Shown here piece after piece: positions 9,254 to 20,235 of a stretch of DNA of 64,000 nucleotides (the stretch's first letter is position 1; the number at the start of each line of letters is the position of its first letter). Source of the DNA: Adiantum capillus-veneris (taxonomy: Eukaryota; Streptophyta; Polypodiopsida; Polypodiales; Pteridaceae); contig CM043956.1 in the NCBI GenBank assembly GCA_014529385.2, forward strand, positions 92,406,221 through 92,470,220. The letters are read 5' to 3'. Below the pieces are notes generated by a model that did no database searches, was not told the origin of the DNA, and saw only the letters and a program-made list of their open reading frames with translations. A program made the translations under genes and the position numbers.

Positions 9254-10400
9254 GAAGGGCTCAGTGGATTACTATGCAAGTTCAAAGCTGCCTCATGGGC
9301 TTCCTGAATATATATGCGCCCAATGTGGCAAGTGCACGAGCAGGGTTTTGGTCTCATATTGTAGGGTCTCCACCTCATGCAGAGCAGTGGTGTGTTGGGG
9401 GAGACTTCAACATGCTGGAGGACCCCTCTAACAAGATTGGAGGTAGCCATGCTACTGTACATAGGGCTTAGTTGGAAGCTTGGGAGCGTCTATGTATGAC
9501 TTTGAGGATTTCTGATGTTTGGCAGCATTCTCAGGCTTTGTGAGTCCCTAGACAGCTCGTCCTTGTCTCGCTCTGACCGCAAAGTAGGAGGAGTGAATCT
9601 ATCTCGGATAGATCGCTTCTATGCCAGTGACCACATCTGCGGCGACAGGTGTGGATCTGTTTGCATTCTAGCAGGGACTACTTTTTCTGACCATGCACCT
9701 ATGATCCTCACTATGACAGAAAGACAGAGGAGGGGGAACACGATGTTTTGCATCCCTGAGAGGATCTTGCTGGGTCCAAAGCTTAAAGAGCGCGTGATGG
9801 CACTTTGGACAACGAGCTTGGACACGCAAGACACCTTGGACACACAGGAACCCTTGCTGGTAGAGTGGTCTTTGGACTTGCTGAGCTTAGTCGCTTCTTC
9901 CTCCAGGAGTTTGCAACTCGCTCGACTGCAGCCAGGGGGGAGGAGAAGCGTCCCCAACGCGGCGGCGTTTCCTTACAGAGGATGCAGGAGCATCACCCAG
10001 ACCGAGTCCTTGGTTGGAGGAGCAAATGCAGCAGGCTCGCCAAGAGATGGCTAGCATTGAGGAGAGGTGTCATGAGTTTGCCTTGCATCGGCAGGTATTT
10101 CAGTGGACCCAAGTGGGTGACAGAGTTACTTGGGAGCTCTTTGAGACAATGGGTCCCCGCAATGCGCACACTAGTGTCAGCTAGTTAAGGAGATTCGACG
10201 GGTCAGTTGCTTCAGAGCCTATGGATATGTATGCAGTTGCTCCTGACTTTTACCAAGATTTGTTGTCAGCCGAGCCTCAGTCAGAGCGTCAAGATGCATA
10301 CAGAGAGCAGGTTTGGGCACAGATGCCTTGCCTTGTTACCGAGGAGTTGCGTCAGAGACTGGAGCTTTCCCTCCAGGTATAGGATCTCCATGCGGCCCTC
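9254..10400 (+). pseudogene. LINE-L endonuclease remainder and linker (left copy)
   Basis: Resumes exactly where G1 interrupted it. Endonuclease motifs GGDFNMLEDP, VNLSRIDRFYASD and SDHAPMIL are visible, followed by a poorly conserved linker up to the start of the reverse transcriptase region. Frameshifts occur near 9470, 9530 and 9960. The same reading, with different breaks, occurs at 60170-59020 (minus) and 19690-18665 (minus). The text breaks off near 10395, where the RT-coding DNA has been lost. Confidence 0.78.
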
Positions 10401-12185
10401 AGAGCAGGCTCTTGGCAGGGGGGAGAAGAGAACGCTAAGAGCCCTGGAAGGAGTTGTTGCTCCACTGGCTTTGAGCTCGAGTGTCTCATGCAAGAGGCTC
10501 TGGAACCCTTCCATTAGGTGGATACTTACAGAAATGCGCAAAGTTGGTATAAGGAGGAGGTTGGAGAATTGTTTTCTTGCGATCCTGCTTAGGTCTTGGG
10601 AGCAATTGAGGAGTGGCTTAGAGAAGCATCAACCCACTTGCAGGGAGGAGCGCTTGAGATAGCCCCTTGTTTGGAACCCCATGGTTAGCACTCAGAGAGG
10701 CCATCTGGTTGGTAGTAGGCCTCATGTTTATTGGGGTCCCATGGAAGAGGGTCCAGCCCGCACTCTCGGTGATTAGCTCCAATTTTCAGGTTTGTGGAGG
10801 CTCAAAGCATCCAGCTATGAGGCATGAGGGGGGTGCAGAGCATGTACCAGGACATTACAGAGGCTTTACCAGCTGATTGGCCCACACCTCTAGAGACAAT
10901 AGCTCCCATATGGATGGGGGCCTTCACGCGACTGGAGGTTCTCATCGCGGTTCTGGCTTGCTCGGAGTCCATACCTCACATGTTCTTTGAGGTTCAAGGA
11001 GAAGGTCGCTTTCACTGTCTCAGTAGAGGCTCCACTAGTTGCAAAGTGTTGCTTTCAGAGGATACGAGTTTTTGGCATCTGTGGGAGGACTTGTGTCATT
11101 GATCCTGACCCAGCAGATCTTGAGACAGGTCACTCGCGGCTTTGGGCTTGGGAGAGTTTCCCTCTGTCACGAGTGCAGTGGGACCCTGGAGAGTGGTTCT
11201 CGAGAGACCCATTGTCCTTAGCCGATCACCTGGGGTCCCCTTCTTTCAGTACACAGTTCGACAGGGACGCCACATTCTGGGAGCACTTTGAGAGGCTCAT
11301 CCTGCTGTAGCACTTCATTGGTAGGAGGAGGGTCTCAGCTGAGTTCTTGTCAGGTTTCTGGGAGCGGGTTGTGGGACTCTAGAAAGCTGAGGAGAGTCAC
11401 TTTGTTCCAGTGGATAGTTGCACATAGAGCTACAGCAATTGGGAGCTGGCTAGTACACAGTGGCTTTTCGGCAATTTGCGCAGCTTGTGGCCATCCTTTG
11501 GAGAGTCAGCGACACTGTCTGTGGGACTGTCCCATGGCACAACAGGTTTGGCTTCGAGCTCTTCGGCTGATGCCAGCTCTTTCCACAGCTCGACAGTACA
11601 CTTGGGGTGTTGTAGCCTAGTCCACTCTCACGAGCCTTGCGCTACATTTTGAGTTGGCTTCCACCATCAGGATGCTAGTGATCCAGGGGGATCGACCTAC
11701 ACTTCAGCTTGTCATAGAGCTTACCCCTAGGAGTGATGCAATGAGAGAGAGGTGTTGGGAGCTCGTATGTGGCCTGACACTCTGGTTCATTTGGCGGGCC
11801 CGCTCGTTCCGCATCTTCGAGGCTCGCCTTGTCCCACCGGTAGAGACTGTTCGTGATTTTTGGTTGGAGCTGATCCACACCCTTAGGGGTCAGTTCGAGA
11901 GACTCCAGGGCAGATCCCGCCACATGCGGTAGAGGCTTTCCTATGACTCTGGCGCCCAGGGCCTTTCTTCACCATGGTCCAGGGTGCACCCAGATGGCAC
12001 TATCGTCCACCTGTGTGGCTCTTTCCTTCTCCCATCTTGTAATTTAGCCCCAATTGTACATATTTTGTTTTCTCACTGGGAAAGTCTCCCCTTGTTTTTT
12101 ATGTAGCCCTCTCTAGTAGAAGTGGTTGTAGCCCTATGGGCAAGTTCATTAACTAATGGAAGGATCTTTTTCTCAAGAAAAAAAA
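10401..12185 (+). pseudogene. LINE-L C-terminal region with zf-RVT and 3' UTR (left copy)
   Basis: After the deleted RT core this stretch matches the C-terminal third of the LINE (compare 23640-21857 on the minus strand). At about 11470-11570 it reads ICAACGHPLESQRHCLWDCP, the CCHC finger typical of plant L1 ORF2 C-termini (zf-RVT family), followed by AQQVWLRAL. The last coding words are RDFWLELIHTLRGQFERLQG. The 3' UTR (about 12040-12177) ends in AAGGATCTTTTTCTC and a short poly(A). Multiple frame breaks. Confidence 0.75.
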
Positions 12186-12656
12186 GGTTTTTTACATCTT
12201 TTCTTTTTCGTTGGCACGTGGTGCCCTTCCGTTACAGTGGTATCAAAGCTCCACTCGTGTGCTTTTTTGAAAGCATATCAGTCCTAGACAAAGCACAACG
12301 GCGTTTTTGGATTCCACAGAGTACCTGCAGTTTCTTCGCGACAACCTTCACAACATACTTTCATGCCATCCGCAACAAAATCTCCCGATGCTGCAAAGTT
12401 TTTGACAGTTCCTAAACTACTTGCTGCCCCCTCTGATGCCCCAGGTGGTACCCCCTCCTCCGGCACCAGACAATGCAAGAGCCTCTAACCGGCAATCCTG
12501 TCAACCTTTTATTCCAACTGGGGGAGTTTTTAGGAACATGGTGTAGCCGTTTGACCCTGATCCTCCGCCACCGCCATTTCCTCCACCTCCCCCACCACCA
12601 CCGCCACCTTGGTACCATGGTTGGAGCCCGTATGGATATCCCTGCTATCCACGTCT
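12186..12656 (+). mobile_element. Gypsy element W (left): LTR end, PBS and gag start
   Basis: About 50 bases of LTR end (TTGGCACGTGGTGCCCTTCC...TTACA, to 12236) are followed by a PBS and the beginning of a gag-like reading with a Pro-rich stretch (12550-12610), then YHGWSPYGYPCYP. LINE-L lies directly upstream, so most of the 5' LTR is missing. W continues at 20236-21355 and 29119-29616, interrupted by Z and Y. The mirror copy is in the right arm at 58175-57911, 51552-51379, 50420-49282 and 40295-39985. Confidence 0.7.
12238..12249 (+). other. Primer-binding site of W (left)
   Basis: TGGTATCAAAGC one base after the LTR end. A 49-nt stretch starting here differs from the mirror copy (58125 downward) by only two substitutions. 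Confidence 0.85.
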
Positions 12657-13066
12657 AGTTTTACACTTCCACAAAATCCTTTCTTTCTTTCCTCGCGTTA
12701 GTGAATGATTTTTGCTTAAATGATGGTTCCTTTTACTTTTCCCTGAAGATAGGGTTTGAGAGAATGCAATAGAGATGTGTAGAGGGAGAGAGAAAGAGAG
12801 AGAAGAGAAGAGCGACACCCGATGGGGTGCCAACCAACCCTCTCAAGGGCCCCACACACTGTTGCCGATGTGGTATTTGCTTTTGATTGCGTAATTAGAA
12901 TATACATACTATGGAATACCTCAAGGCTCAAGTGCAGACTCTACTGACTCGAATGGTGACAATCACCTCGGTAACTCCTCAAGATAAGGCACCTCCGGGG
13001 CTGATTTGATGTACCTTTGGATCCTTCTCGATGTGGGATTTTGAATGGCCACCAAGGGGCTGATTT
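12657..13066 (-). repeat. Solo LTR Z (left arm), distal part
   Basis: Minus-strand LTR matching 51330-50940 of the right arm. It includes the CT-rich leader (about 12780-12820 inverted) and a 'CCCTTGAGAGGGTTGGTTGG'-type module. About 44 bp including the very LTR end are missing near 12656 compared with the right arm. LINE-B is inserted at its right edge. Confidence 0.72.
13050..13066. other. Target-site duplication of LINE-B, 3' side
   Basis: CACCAAGGGGCTGATTT occurs here and again at 19698-19714. The right arm has the single, uninterrupted version near 50936-50960. Confidence 0.85.
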
Positions 13067-13788
13067 TTTTTTTCCGAGAAAGAGATCCTTCTATTAGTTA
13101 ATGAAATTGCCCATAGGGCTACAACCACCTCTACAAGAGAGGGCTACAACAATCATGAGGGAGAGACTCTCCCAATGAAAAAACAACATATGTACAATGA
13201 GGCTAAATCAAGAGATGGGAGAGGGGAAGAGCCATACACGTGGACGGTAGTGCCATCTGAGCACACCCTCGACCATGGTGAAAAAAGGCCCAGGGCATCT
13301 CTACGCTCCCGCATGCGGTTGGAGCTGCCCTGGAGTCTCTCGAACTGTCATCTGAGAGTATGGATCGACTCTATCCAAAGATCCCGAACAGTCTCTGCTG
13401 GTGGTATAGGGAAAGTCTCGAAGATGCGGAAGAAGCGGGCCCGCCAGATCAACCAAAGAGTTAGGCCGCAGATGAGCTCCCAACACTCCTCTCCCTCACT
13501 GCACCACTCTTGTGGAGTAAGCTCTGTAGCAGTATGGAGTGTAGGTTGACCCCCCTGTATCACTATCATCCTGCTAGTGGAGGATAGCTCAATCTGAAGT
13601 GCCGGGCCCATGAGAGTGGACCAAGCATCTGCCCCCCAAGTGTACTGCCGAGCTGTGGAAAGAGCTGGCATCAGCCGAAGAACACGAAGCCAAACCAACT
13701 GTGCCAAAGGACAATCCCAAAGACAGTGACGCTGACTCTTCACAAGATGGTCACAAGCTGCACATAGTGTCGAGAGGCCACTATGTAC
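13067..13788 (-). pseudogene. LINE-B C-terminus and 3' UTR
   Basis: The minus reading contains LCAACDHLVKSQRHCLWDCP (zf-RVT-type finger), LAQLVWLRVL and a terminal LELIHTLR-like block (VRDLWIESIHTLR), then the LINE-L 3' UTR and poly(A). It is broken by frameshifts and cut by solo LTR S, whose flanking GTAC duplicates lie at 13785-13788 and 15329-15332. Confidence 0.75.
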
Positions 13789-14595
13789 TGATGGGGGCTT
13801 TTCACAAGCCAGGCTCCCATACCCCTCTTCTCTCTTCCCCACCCCATGGAAACCCCCTCTTAGGGAGGGAGTGATAAAAGGCATTGGAAAAGTAAGAAAA
13901 AAAATAAAGTATGAGTATGTAAATAAGTGAGAAAGGTAAAATAGGCCACCTTGTGCCTGCGGGGCAGCTCATCCCCACCCTGCCTCCTTTTTCTTCACTA
14001 TTGCCCCACCGTGTGTCCCTTTTCCTCTCCTCCACTCAAAAGGTCAACCCCCTCTCTCTTCCCCTTGTCCTTTCTCCTTTCGCTCTCCCCTCAAGCTACC
14101 CCACCCCCTGTCCTTACCAATAATGCACCCTAACTCACATGCACCTCTCCTATCTTCCAAAACAGTATACCCCACCCCCCTTTTCTCTCTCCTATCATAT
14201 CCCATGACCCAAATATCCCCCTCTCTCTCTAAAGGGCGCCATGTCTCTTGTCTTGTAGCCAGATAACCTTCCCCACACTCACACACACTCAGTTTCACTG
14301 AAAAAGGTGCCCACAGACCCATCCCCACCCGATGGTTACCTGATTTTTCTTGTGTTCACACACATCTGCACACAGATTCACCTCTGAACACACTCCCCTC
14401 TTGTAATTACTTTATTCTCCATGTCACCTCTCACTTTTTTTCATCAACCATCTCTCTCTCTTAGTCTCTCTCTCATGAGACTGTTGTTCTGGCACATATA
14501 CACACAGCTAGACAAGTGGGGCCCACAGTCACATGGCCTGTGTAGATAATGATTTCTTCATTTCTAAATTCTAGAATTTCTCCCCCCTCCTTACC

Positions 14596-14604
14596 TATAT
14601 AAAG
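14596..14604 (+). promoter_or_regulatory. TATA box of solo LTR S
   Basis: TATATAAAG in a C-rich context (CCTTACC upstream), about 300 bases before the AATAAA signal, as expected for a U3/R boundary. Confidence 0.6.
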
Positions 14605-14907
14605 AGGGGTCACCATCACACTAAGGACACACACAACATCACCAGATAGTACACTATGCATTGTGTGCGCCTAGCGCGCACACACACACCTACACCATCA
14701 CCATCACCGCAGTCACCATGCTCGACTTGAGCATGACCTCTACACCCTTGGGCTATGGAAGATGAAGGGAAACTAAATGAAGTATGATGGCCATAACCCT
14801 CGTGCGAGTCTTCACCATCAGCTCCCACCTATCCGCCATGTGCTCTACCACTCTCTCCCTTCTCTTTCCCCTACCCCATGCTCCCTATTTCATCGCCTTA
14901 TTCTCTA

Positions 14908-14913
14908 AATAAA
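14908..14913 (+). terminator. Poly(A) signal of solo LTR S
   Basis: AATAAA downstream of the TATA box within the LTR. Confidence 0.45.
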
Positions 14914-15065
14914 GCTTGAGGTTTTGTGAGTATGTTTCTTGCAATGTTTTGCCCATGTGAGGTGTGCGGAATCGCTACCTAGTCTTGTGTTTGGAGTGAG
15001 CTTGTGTATGTGTGAAGGGTGTGCGGATTCGCCATCCTTCTGTGGTGCCTAAGTACTAAGTCGCT

Positions 15066-15068
<3 letters not shown>

Positions 15069-15114
<46 letters not shown>
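15069..15114. repeat. (CT)n microsatellite in solo LTR S
   Basis: About 46 bases of CT downstream of TATA and AATAAA, near the LTR end. This is the same relative position as in elements A, Y and Y2. Confidence 0.95.
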
Positions 15115-15115
<1 letters not shown>

Positions 15116-15332
15116 ACTTGATCTCATTCCCCTTCCTCTTTACCATTACTCCAAGCATCCATCTCTCTTGGATGAAAACTTTGTTATGGTGGTGTGTTGT
15201 TTGCGTCCTAGCCGCTCAAAGCTAGGTGGTGCCCCCTGTTCGCTTTACCGTGACAGGCTCGAGGCGCGCCATTCGGCCCCCGACGTTTTAGAAGCCGTCG
15301 GGGTTCGGGGTTCGCTTTGCTCTCGTCAGTAC

Positions 15333-16204
15333 AAGCTAGCTTCCAGCTGCTGTAGCTCGATGTGCAACCAACCAATGAAATAGAGTGATTTGCCTCGGCT
15401 GTTTGGAGTCCCACAACCTCTCCCAAAAAGCTAACAAGAACTCAGCTGTGAGACCCTCCTCTTGCCAATGAGGAGTTGCAGCAGGACGAGCTTCTATCTG
15501 TGCTGCCAGTATGTGACATCCCAGTCGACTAGTGTACTGAAAGAAAGGGACACCTGGATGATCTGCTGAGGAGAAAGGTTCCCTCCAAAACCACTCTCCA
15601 GGATCTCACTGCACTCGTGCCAGTGGACAGCTCTCCCAAGCCCATAGTCTCCAGTGGCCAGTTTCTAGAGCTGCTGGGTCGGGATCTATGACACAAGTCC
15701 TCCCATAGATGCCCACAACTCGGATCCTCTGAAAACAGTAGTCTGCCACCTGTGGGGCCTCTAGTGAAACTTGGTGTAAACGACCCTCACCCTACAGCTC
15801 GAAAAACAGGGACGGTAAAGTCTCTGAGCAAGCCCGAACTGCGATGAGAACCTCCACTCGCGTAAAGGTCCCCATCCATTTGGGCGCTGCTGAGTCGAAA
15901 GGTGCGATCCACTCCGCTGCTACTTCCTCTGAGATGTCCTGACGCATGCTCTGCACCCCTCTCATGCCCTGTAGTAGCTGGATACCTTGCAGCTCCTTTG
16001 ACAAGCCTGAGAACTGTAGCCAGTCACCTAAAGTGCGTGCTGGACGCTCTACCATGGGACCCCAGGAAACATGAGGCCTACTACCAACCAAGTGGCCTCT
16101 CTGAGTGCTAACCATGGGGTTCCAAACCAGGGGCTGTCTTAGGCGATCCTCCGTGCAAGTAGGCTGTCACTGCTCCAGGCCTCTTCGAGACTCACAGCGA
16201 AGCG
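15333..16204 (-). pseudogene. LINE-B C-terminal region, middle part
   Basis: Minus-strand match to 22595-23470 (L3) and to 10560-11450 of the left copy. It includes the readings GVQSMRQDISEEVAAEW and MGTFTRVEVLIAVRACSE. It ends abruptly at about 16204 against G2 zinc-knuckle DNA. Degenerate. Confidence 0.7.
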
Positions 16205-17728
16205 TTCCTCCGACTTGGGTTCGAAGCCGTGGATGCGCGAAGTTTAGGGCAATCCTTACTGTAGTGATCCTTCGTTTCAGGGCAATGACAATAGGGAGGG
16301 GACCCTTCGGGCAGTGGGCATTTGCTTTGGTAATAACCATATTCCCCGCATCTGTAGCACAAAATGGGCCGATTCAATGGGCAAGTCGAAGGGCGAGGTG
16401 GTCCTTGCTCCTGGTGGAGGTGGAGGCATAGAAGCTTTGAGTTGATGAGGGAGCATGGGTATGATAAAAGCTCTGAGACAGAAAAGTACTTTGCATACCT
16501 TGCATAGCAGGGGCTGTTAATAAAGGTGGCATGTGGTGTGGATGGCCACAGGGAGAAACCATCTTGGATGTAGGTATTGGCCCTTGTTAAAGAGTAGGAC
16601 CAAGACTTTGTTGTATTTGTCGCAATCCCTTGAGGTAGTAGCAGTCCTTGTCCTCATGTCCAGACTTTTCACAGAAGTGGCAGTAACCCCGAAGGGGGCA
16701 TTCACCCTGAAGAGCGGCATGAGCTACACCAAATCATAGCCTTAGTCTCCTGCTGAGACTTGAGCTCTTCTAGCTCGCGCTTGACTTGTTCCAATGCCTC
16801 GTGATGTGGAGGCTTCTCCTGTCTAAGAGAGAAGGACCTCTCCTCTTGAAGAGCTCGCTGTAACTTTAGGGCTTCCGATTCCCTGCATAAAGAAATTAAA
16901 GGATCAGAAGGACTTTCCAAAAACACTGAGGGGGTCTCTACCTAAGGAGAGTTGGTGAACAGCTCCTGGCTCCCTCTATCCTAGTAGAAGCCGTGACAAA
17001 CTCCTCCAGAGTGGCGTCAGGTCGGAGACTCTCCTGAAGTTTTTGCTGGGAAGTTTTGGGAAGAGCCTTCTCCACCCACTTCTTAACCATAAATTCCCCT
17101 GGTTGATAAGGAAGCTTGGCAACCAGAGACTTGGTTTTAGTCATGAGTTCTGCAAAAGTCTCCTCTGGCTGGAGCACCATGTTGGCCAACTCATCCAAAA
17201 CCTTTTTCTGGAAGTCACCTGGCTTGAATGCTGCACACCTATTGTCGTAAAGTGGCCCGAGTTGCAAAGTGGTTCTTTGCAAACTGACTGTACCACTTGT
17301 CTGCTAAGCCATCCAAGGTAGGTGGAAAGGATACCAAATAAGCATCTTCTCTATTAAGACCACGACCTCTACAGAGAGATACAAACCTCCTTGCACTGTC
17401 GTCTGCATCTTCTGAGGAGAGTCCCTTGAAAGTAGGAAACTTGATGTTTACCTTGGCCAAAACACTGGTCAACGCCTCCATGGCCTCTTGCTCAGGAGCC
17501 TGTTGCTCAATAGCTTGCAGTAACAAAATGGGGGAGAGCTTTACAGGGGGAAGGTGACCTGGAAGATATATAACCGGATGGAGGAATGGATGATGCCGTA
17601 TGTGGAGGTATGGGTGATGAGGTTGGAGGACTTCTACTAGGTACCAAGGGTTGATGCCTTCTGTTGTAGTACTTCAAAGGAATCAGTAGTGCGCTTTGAC
17701 GCTCTAATGACCGCCTTGTATGTGTCAT
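16205..17728 (-). pseudogene. G2 gag and zinc knuckles, frameshifted
   Basis: Starts MTHTRRSLERQSALL like G1 gag. Gag-domain words LANMVLQPEETFAELMTK and TSQQKLQESLRPDATLEEF are preserved, but frameshifts occur near 17520, 17240, 16930 and 16700. Where G1 has TAA, G2 reads SQQETKAM, linking gag directly to the knuckles. The third knuckle is CYRCGEYGYYQSKC (His to Tyr), followed by a further Cys/His-rich stretch, PPYCHCPETKDHYSKDC. Confidence 0.8.
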
Positions 17729-17779
17729 GCAGTGACCATAAACCCAAACAAGGTTTGGGCAAGAAGACCTTTAACTGTC

Positions 17780-17990
17780 TGAACACAGGTCTAGACTCTA
17801 CTAGACCAGGGTGAGTGACTAGACCACCTGGCTGGACCAGGGACGAGGAAGGACTAGACCAGGACCAGGGCGCTTGAGGACCAGACCAGCAAGGCGAGAG
17901 ACTAGGTTAGCTAGACTAAGCTGTCTAGGGTGAAACTAGACCAGACCAACAGGCTGCACCATGCAAGGCGAAGTAGACGAGGCTAGGTAG
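17780..17990 (-). repeat. CTAGACCAG leader repeats of G2
   Basis: Inverted counterpart of the G1 leader repeats, with irregular copies of CTAGACCAG/GGACTAG separated by 5-15 bases. Confidence 0.65.
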
Positions 17991-18076
17991 AACCCAGCTA
18001 GCTCCTCGATTTGTACCTAACCAAAGAATGAGACTTCAGTTGAGGTCCCACCGGGCGTGCCAAAAATGAGAGCACC

Positions 18077-18654
18077 TGTAGCGCGGACAGTGTGTCGTTC
18101 TCTCTACATTGGGTGTCCTTATTGCAATCTGCATGACATCTCACTCAAAACAAAATGAAAACACATGAAACAATAGATAATCAGTAAATCAACACAGAGA
18201 CACAACAGTAGACCAGCAGACCAGAAAAAATGGACTCGACTATCTCAAAGGAACCAGTACAGACTCTGGCGTGGCAGCACACTTAGCTCTAGCCCAGAAC
18301 TCATAGGTACAATGGGAGTGTCGAGGCTCACATGTGCAGGGATGGTGCAGACGTGCTGTGTGTATAGACTCGCTACTCTGACGACGATGCTGGACCATAT
18401 ATGAAGAAGATAATGATGATGACCCAACAACTACTACTCATATGTACAACCATAAAGAGCCACCAACGGCTCATAAATGTCAGCCATCTAAGTCTATCTC
18501 CAAACCGAGTGGTGGCGGTGACCTAGCCACGATGTCCACTAGACCACCCTCCGTATCCCTACCACGTGTCATTGCCCAGCCGAGAGGTGGACCACACCAG
18601 ACCAACTGTACTAACTGTGTGTCCTGTGAAAGTGACACTATAGTCTGCTCTACA
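18077..18654 (-). repeat. G2 5' LTR
   Basis: 578 bp. Read on the minus strand it starts TGTAGAGCAGACTATAG and ends CGCGCTACA. It aligns with both G1 LTRs. Confidence 0.85.
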
Positions 18655-18659
18655 GGGGA

Positions 18660-19697
18660 AGTGCTCTAAGATCCGCGTGTAGCTCCTCTAGCTGAAGAGG
18701 CAGCTCAAGCCTTTGGCGCATCTCCTCAGTCACAAGACAAGGCATCTGTGCCCACACCTACTCTCTGCATGCATCCTGATGCTCTGACTGAGGCTCTCTA
18801 GACAATAGATTATGGTAAAAGTCAGTAGCAACTTAACGCATGTCGTCTGGCTCTGAAGCAACTCACCCGTCGGGCATCCTCAACTGATTGACCTTGACAT
18901 GCGTATGTCGGGGTCCCACTGCCTCAGAGAAAGCGCTTATCACTCTGTCTCCCACCTGGGTCCACTGAGATGCATGTCGATGGAAAGCAAACTCATGGCG
19001 CCTCTCTCCGCACTGACAAGCTCCTAGCGAGCCTGCTGCAACTGCTCCTCCAACCAAGGACTGTCTGGATGCTACTCCTGCATCCTCTGCAAGGAAGCAA
19101 CACCCTGTCGAAGACGCTGCTGCTCCTCTCTCGCTGCAGCCAGGCGAGCCGAGGACTCCTAAAGAAAGAGTGGACTAAGCTGAGAAAATCCCGAGGCCAC
19201 TCTGTCAGCAAGAGAATCCTGCATGTTTAATCTCTCTGTCCAAAGAGCCACAACTTGCTCTTTGAGCGCAGAGTCCAACAAAACCCTCTTAGGGATGCGA
19301 AGCATTGTGCTCGCTCCCCTCTACCTATCTGTCACTGTGAGGATCACTCGTGCATGGTCCGAAAAGGAAGTCCCAGCCAGAATGCCAATTGTCACACCCA
19401 AGTCACAGAAGTGGTCACTAGTGTAGAAGCGATCTATCCGAGATAGATTCACTCCTCCCACTCTGTGGTCCGAACGAGAGAAGGCCAGGCTGTCTGGGGG
19501 CCTCACAAAGCTAGAATGTTGCCACACATCTGAAACCCACAAATTCATACAAAGCCTCTCCCAAGTTTCCAACTCAACTCCCTACACAGTAGTATGGCTA
19601 CCTCCAATCCTCTCAGACGGGTCCTCCAACATGTTGAAGTCACCCCCAATGCACCATTGCTTTACCTGCGGCAGAGACTCAACAATTTGAGACCAAA
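18660..19697 (-). pseudogene. LINE-B endonuclease (5'-truncated) and linker
   Basis: The minus reading contains KQWCIGGDFNMLEDPSERIG, VNLSRIDRFYTSDHF and FSDHARVILTVTDR, so the middle and C-terminal endonuclease motifs are present. The first third of the domain is missing because the LINE copy is 5'-truncated at 19697. Linker text continues to about 18665. Several stops. Confidence 0.78.
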
Positions 19698-20235
19698 CAC
19701 CAAGGGGCTGATTTGCACTCTTGCTGTGAGAGGAAGGGCTGAAAACGCAGATCTTGACAATGCCGATGATGGACGGCAATGAAGCACTCAATGCCGGTGA
19801 GGGAATGGCCAAGGGGAGGCTCGATGGGCTGCCAAAGTACCCAACCACAACGGGATGATCGTGAAGCAATTTCTAAAAACTGAAATCGCTGGCTGACCTG
19901 CTGAATAATCTGGCACAAGCGGGCATCGTGGAGAAAAACGCTAGCCTCATCTGCTTCAAAACCCAAAAACAATGGGGATGATGGCAATGCTGAAAATGTT
20001 GGCTGATCAAGGAAGAATATGCCAGGCTGATCAGCTCTCTAGCGCCACCTGCAATCTGCAACAACTTGCTCGAAGTGATGATCTATTGCTCCCTTTATAG
20101 GGCTGAAATGGCCCTCATGAATTAATTTAGGCTTAGGTAGGGAAATCCATCGACCACACTCAACAAATAAATCAATAAAATGATTTATTAGTAAGTTAGG
20201 TCATGGGGTGTCAGTTTGGGTGAGACTGTCACACA
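19698..20235 (-). repeat. Solo LTR Z (left arm), proximal part
   Basis: Begins with the LINE-B target duplicate (19698-19714). On the minus strand it starts TGTGTGACAGTCTCACCC at 20235 and contains a TATA box (CTATAAAGG at about 20097 inverted). TTTGC at 20236-20240 is the outer target duplicate (GCAAA on the minus strand). It matches 50421-50950 of the right arm. Confidence 0.75.

Larger units (their letters stand above)
2701..12185 (+). mobile_element. LINE-L, left copy, interrupted and with RT deleted
   Basis: A plant L1-type non-LTR retrotransposon begins directly after the element A LTR and ends in a short poly(A) (12178-12185). Order: 5' leader and ORF1-like remnant, APE-type endonuclease, [inserted element G1, 3940-9253], rest of endonuclease, linker, a jump near 10395-10430 that removes the reverse transcriptase core, then the C-terminal zf-RVT region and 3' UTR. 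Many stops and frameshifts make it non-functional. The mirror copy is 58176-61366, with the same 5' and 3' neighbours. Confidence 0.85.
13789..15328 (+). mobile_element. Solo LTR S (1.54 kb)
   Basis: A 1540-bp insertion beginning TGATGGGGGC and ending GCTCTCGTCA, flanked by GTAC duplicates. The uninterrupted LINE sequence is seen at about 22590 (ACTATGTACAAGCC). It has a TATA box (14596), AATAAA (14908) and a CT array (15069), and no internal coding region, so it is a solo LTR left by recombination between two LTRs. The end carries a GC-rich block (CCCCCGACGTTTTAGAAGCC). I find no second copy in the window. Confidence 0.82.
16205..18654 (-). mobile_element. Element G2: partial gag-protease LTR element
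   Basis: Minus-strand relative of G1 with a complete 5' LTR (18077-18654), leader repeats and gag through the third zinc knuckle. The protease, 3' region and 3' LTR are absent. It was inserted in the LINE-B linker just after the endonuclease part. Both LINE and G2 DNA are missing at the 16204/16205 junction, which points to a deletion after insertion. Confidence 0.82.
13067..19697 (-). mobile_element. LINE-B: 5'-truncated LINE-L copy with two nested insertions
   Basis: Minus-strand LINE-L family member inserted in solo LTR Z, with a poly(A) (T run 13064-13073), a target duplication of about 16-17 bp and an empty site in the right arm. The 5' end is truncated inside the endonuclease. Element G2 (16205-18654) interrupts it after the linker. 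LINE DNA between endonuclease and C-terminus is missing there, together with the 3' half of G2, so one deletion probably removed both. Solo LTR S (13789-15328) is a second insertion. Confidence 0.85.

Noticed and set aside
2701-12185. Reading the left LINE-L as two separate LINE insertions
   Set aside because: The GAAGG duplicate and the uninterrupted right copy show one LINE split by G1.
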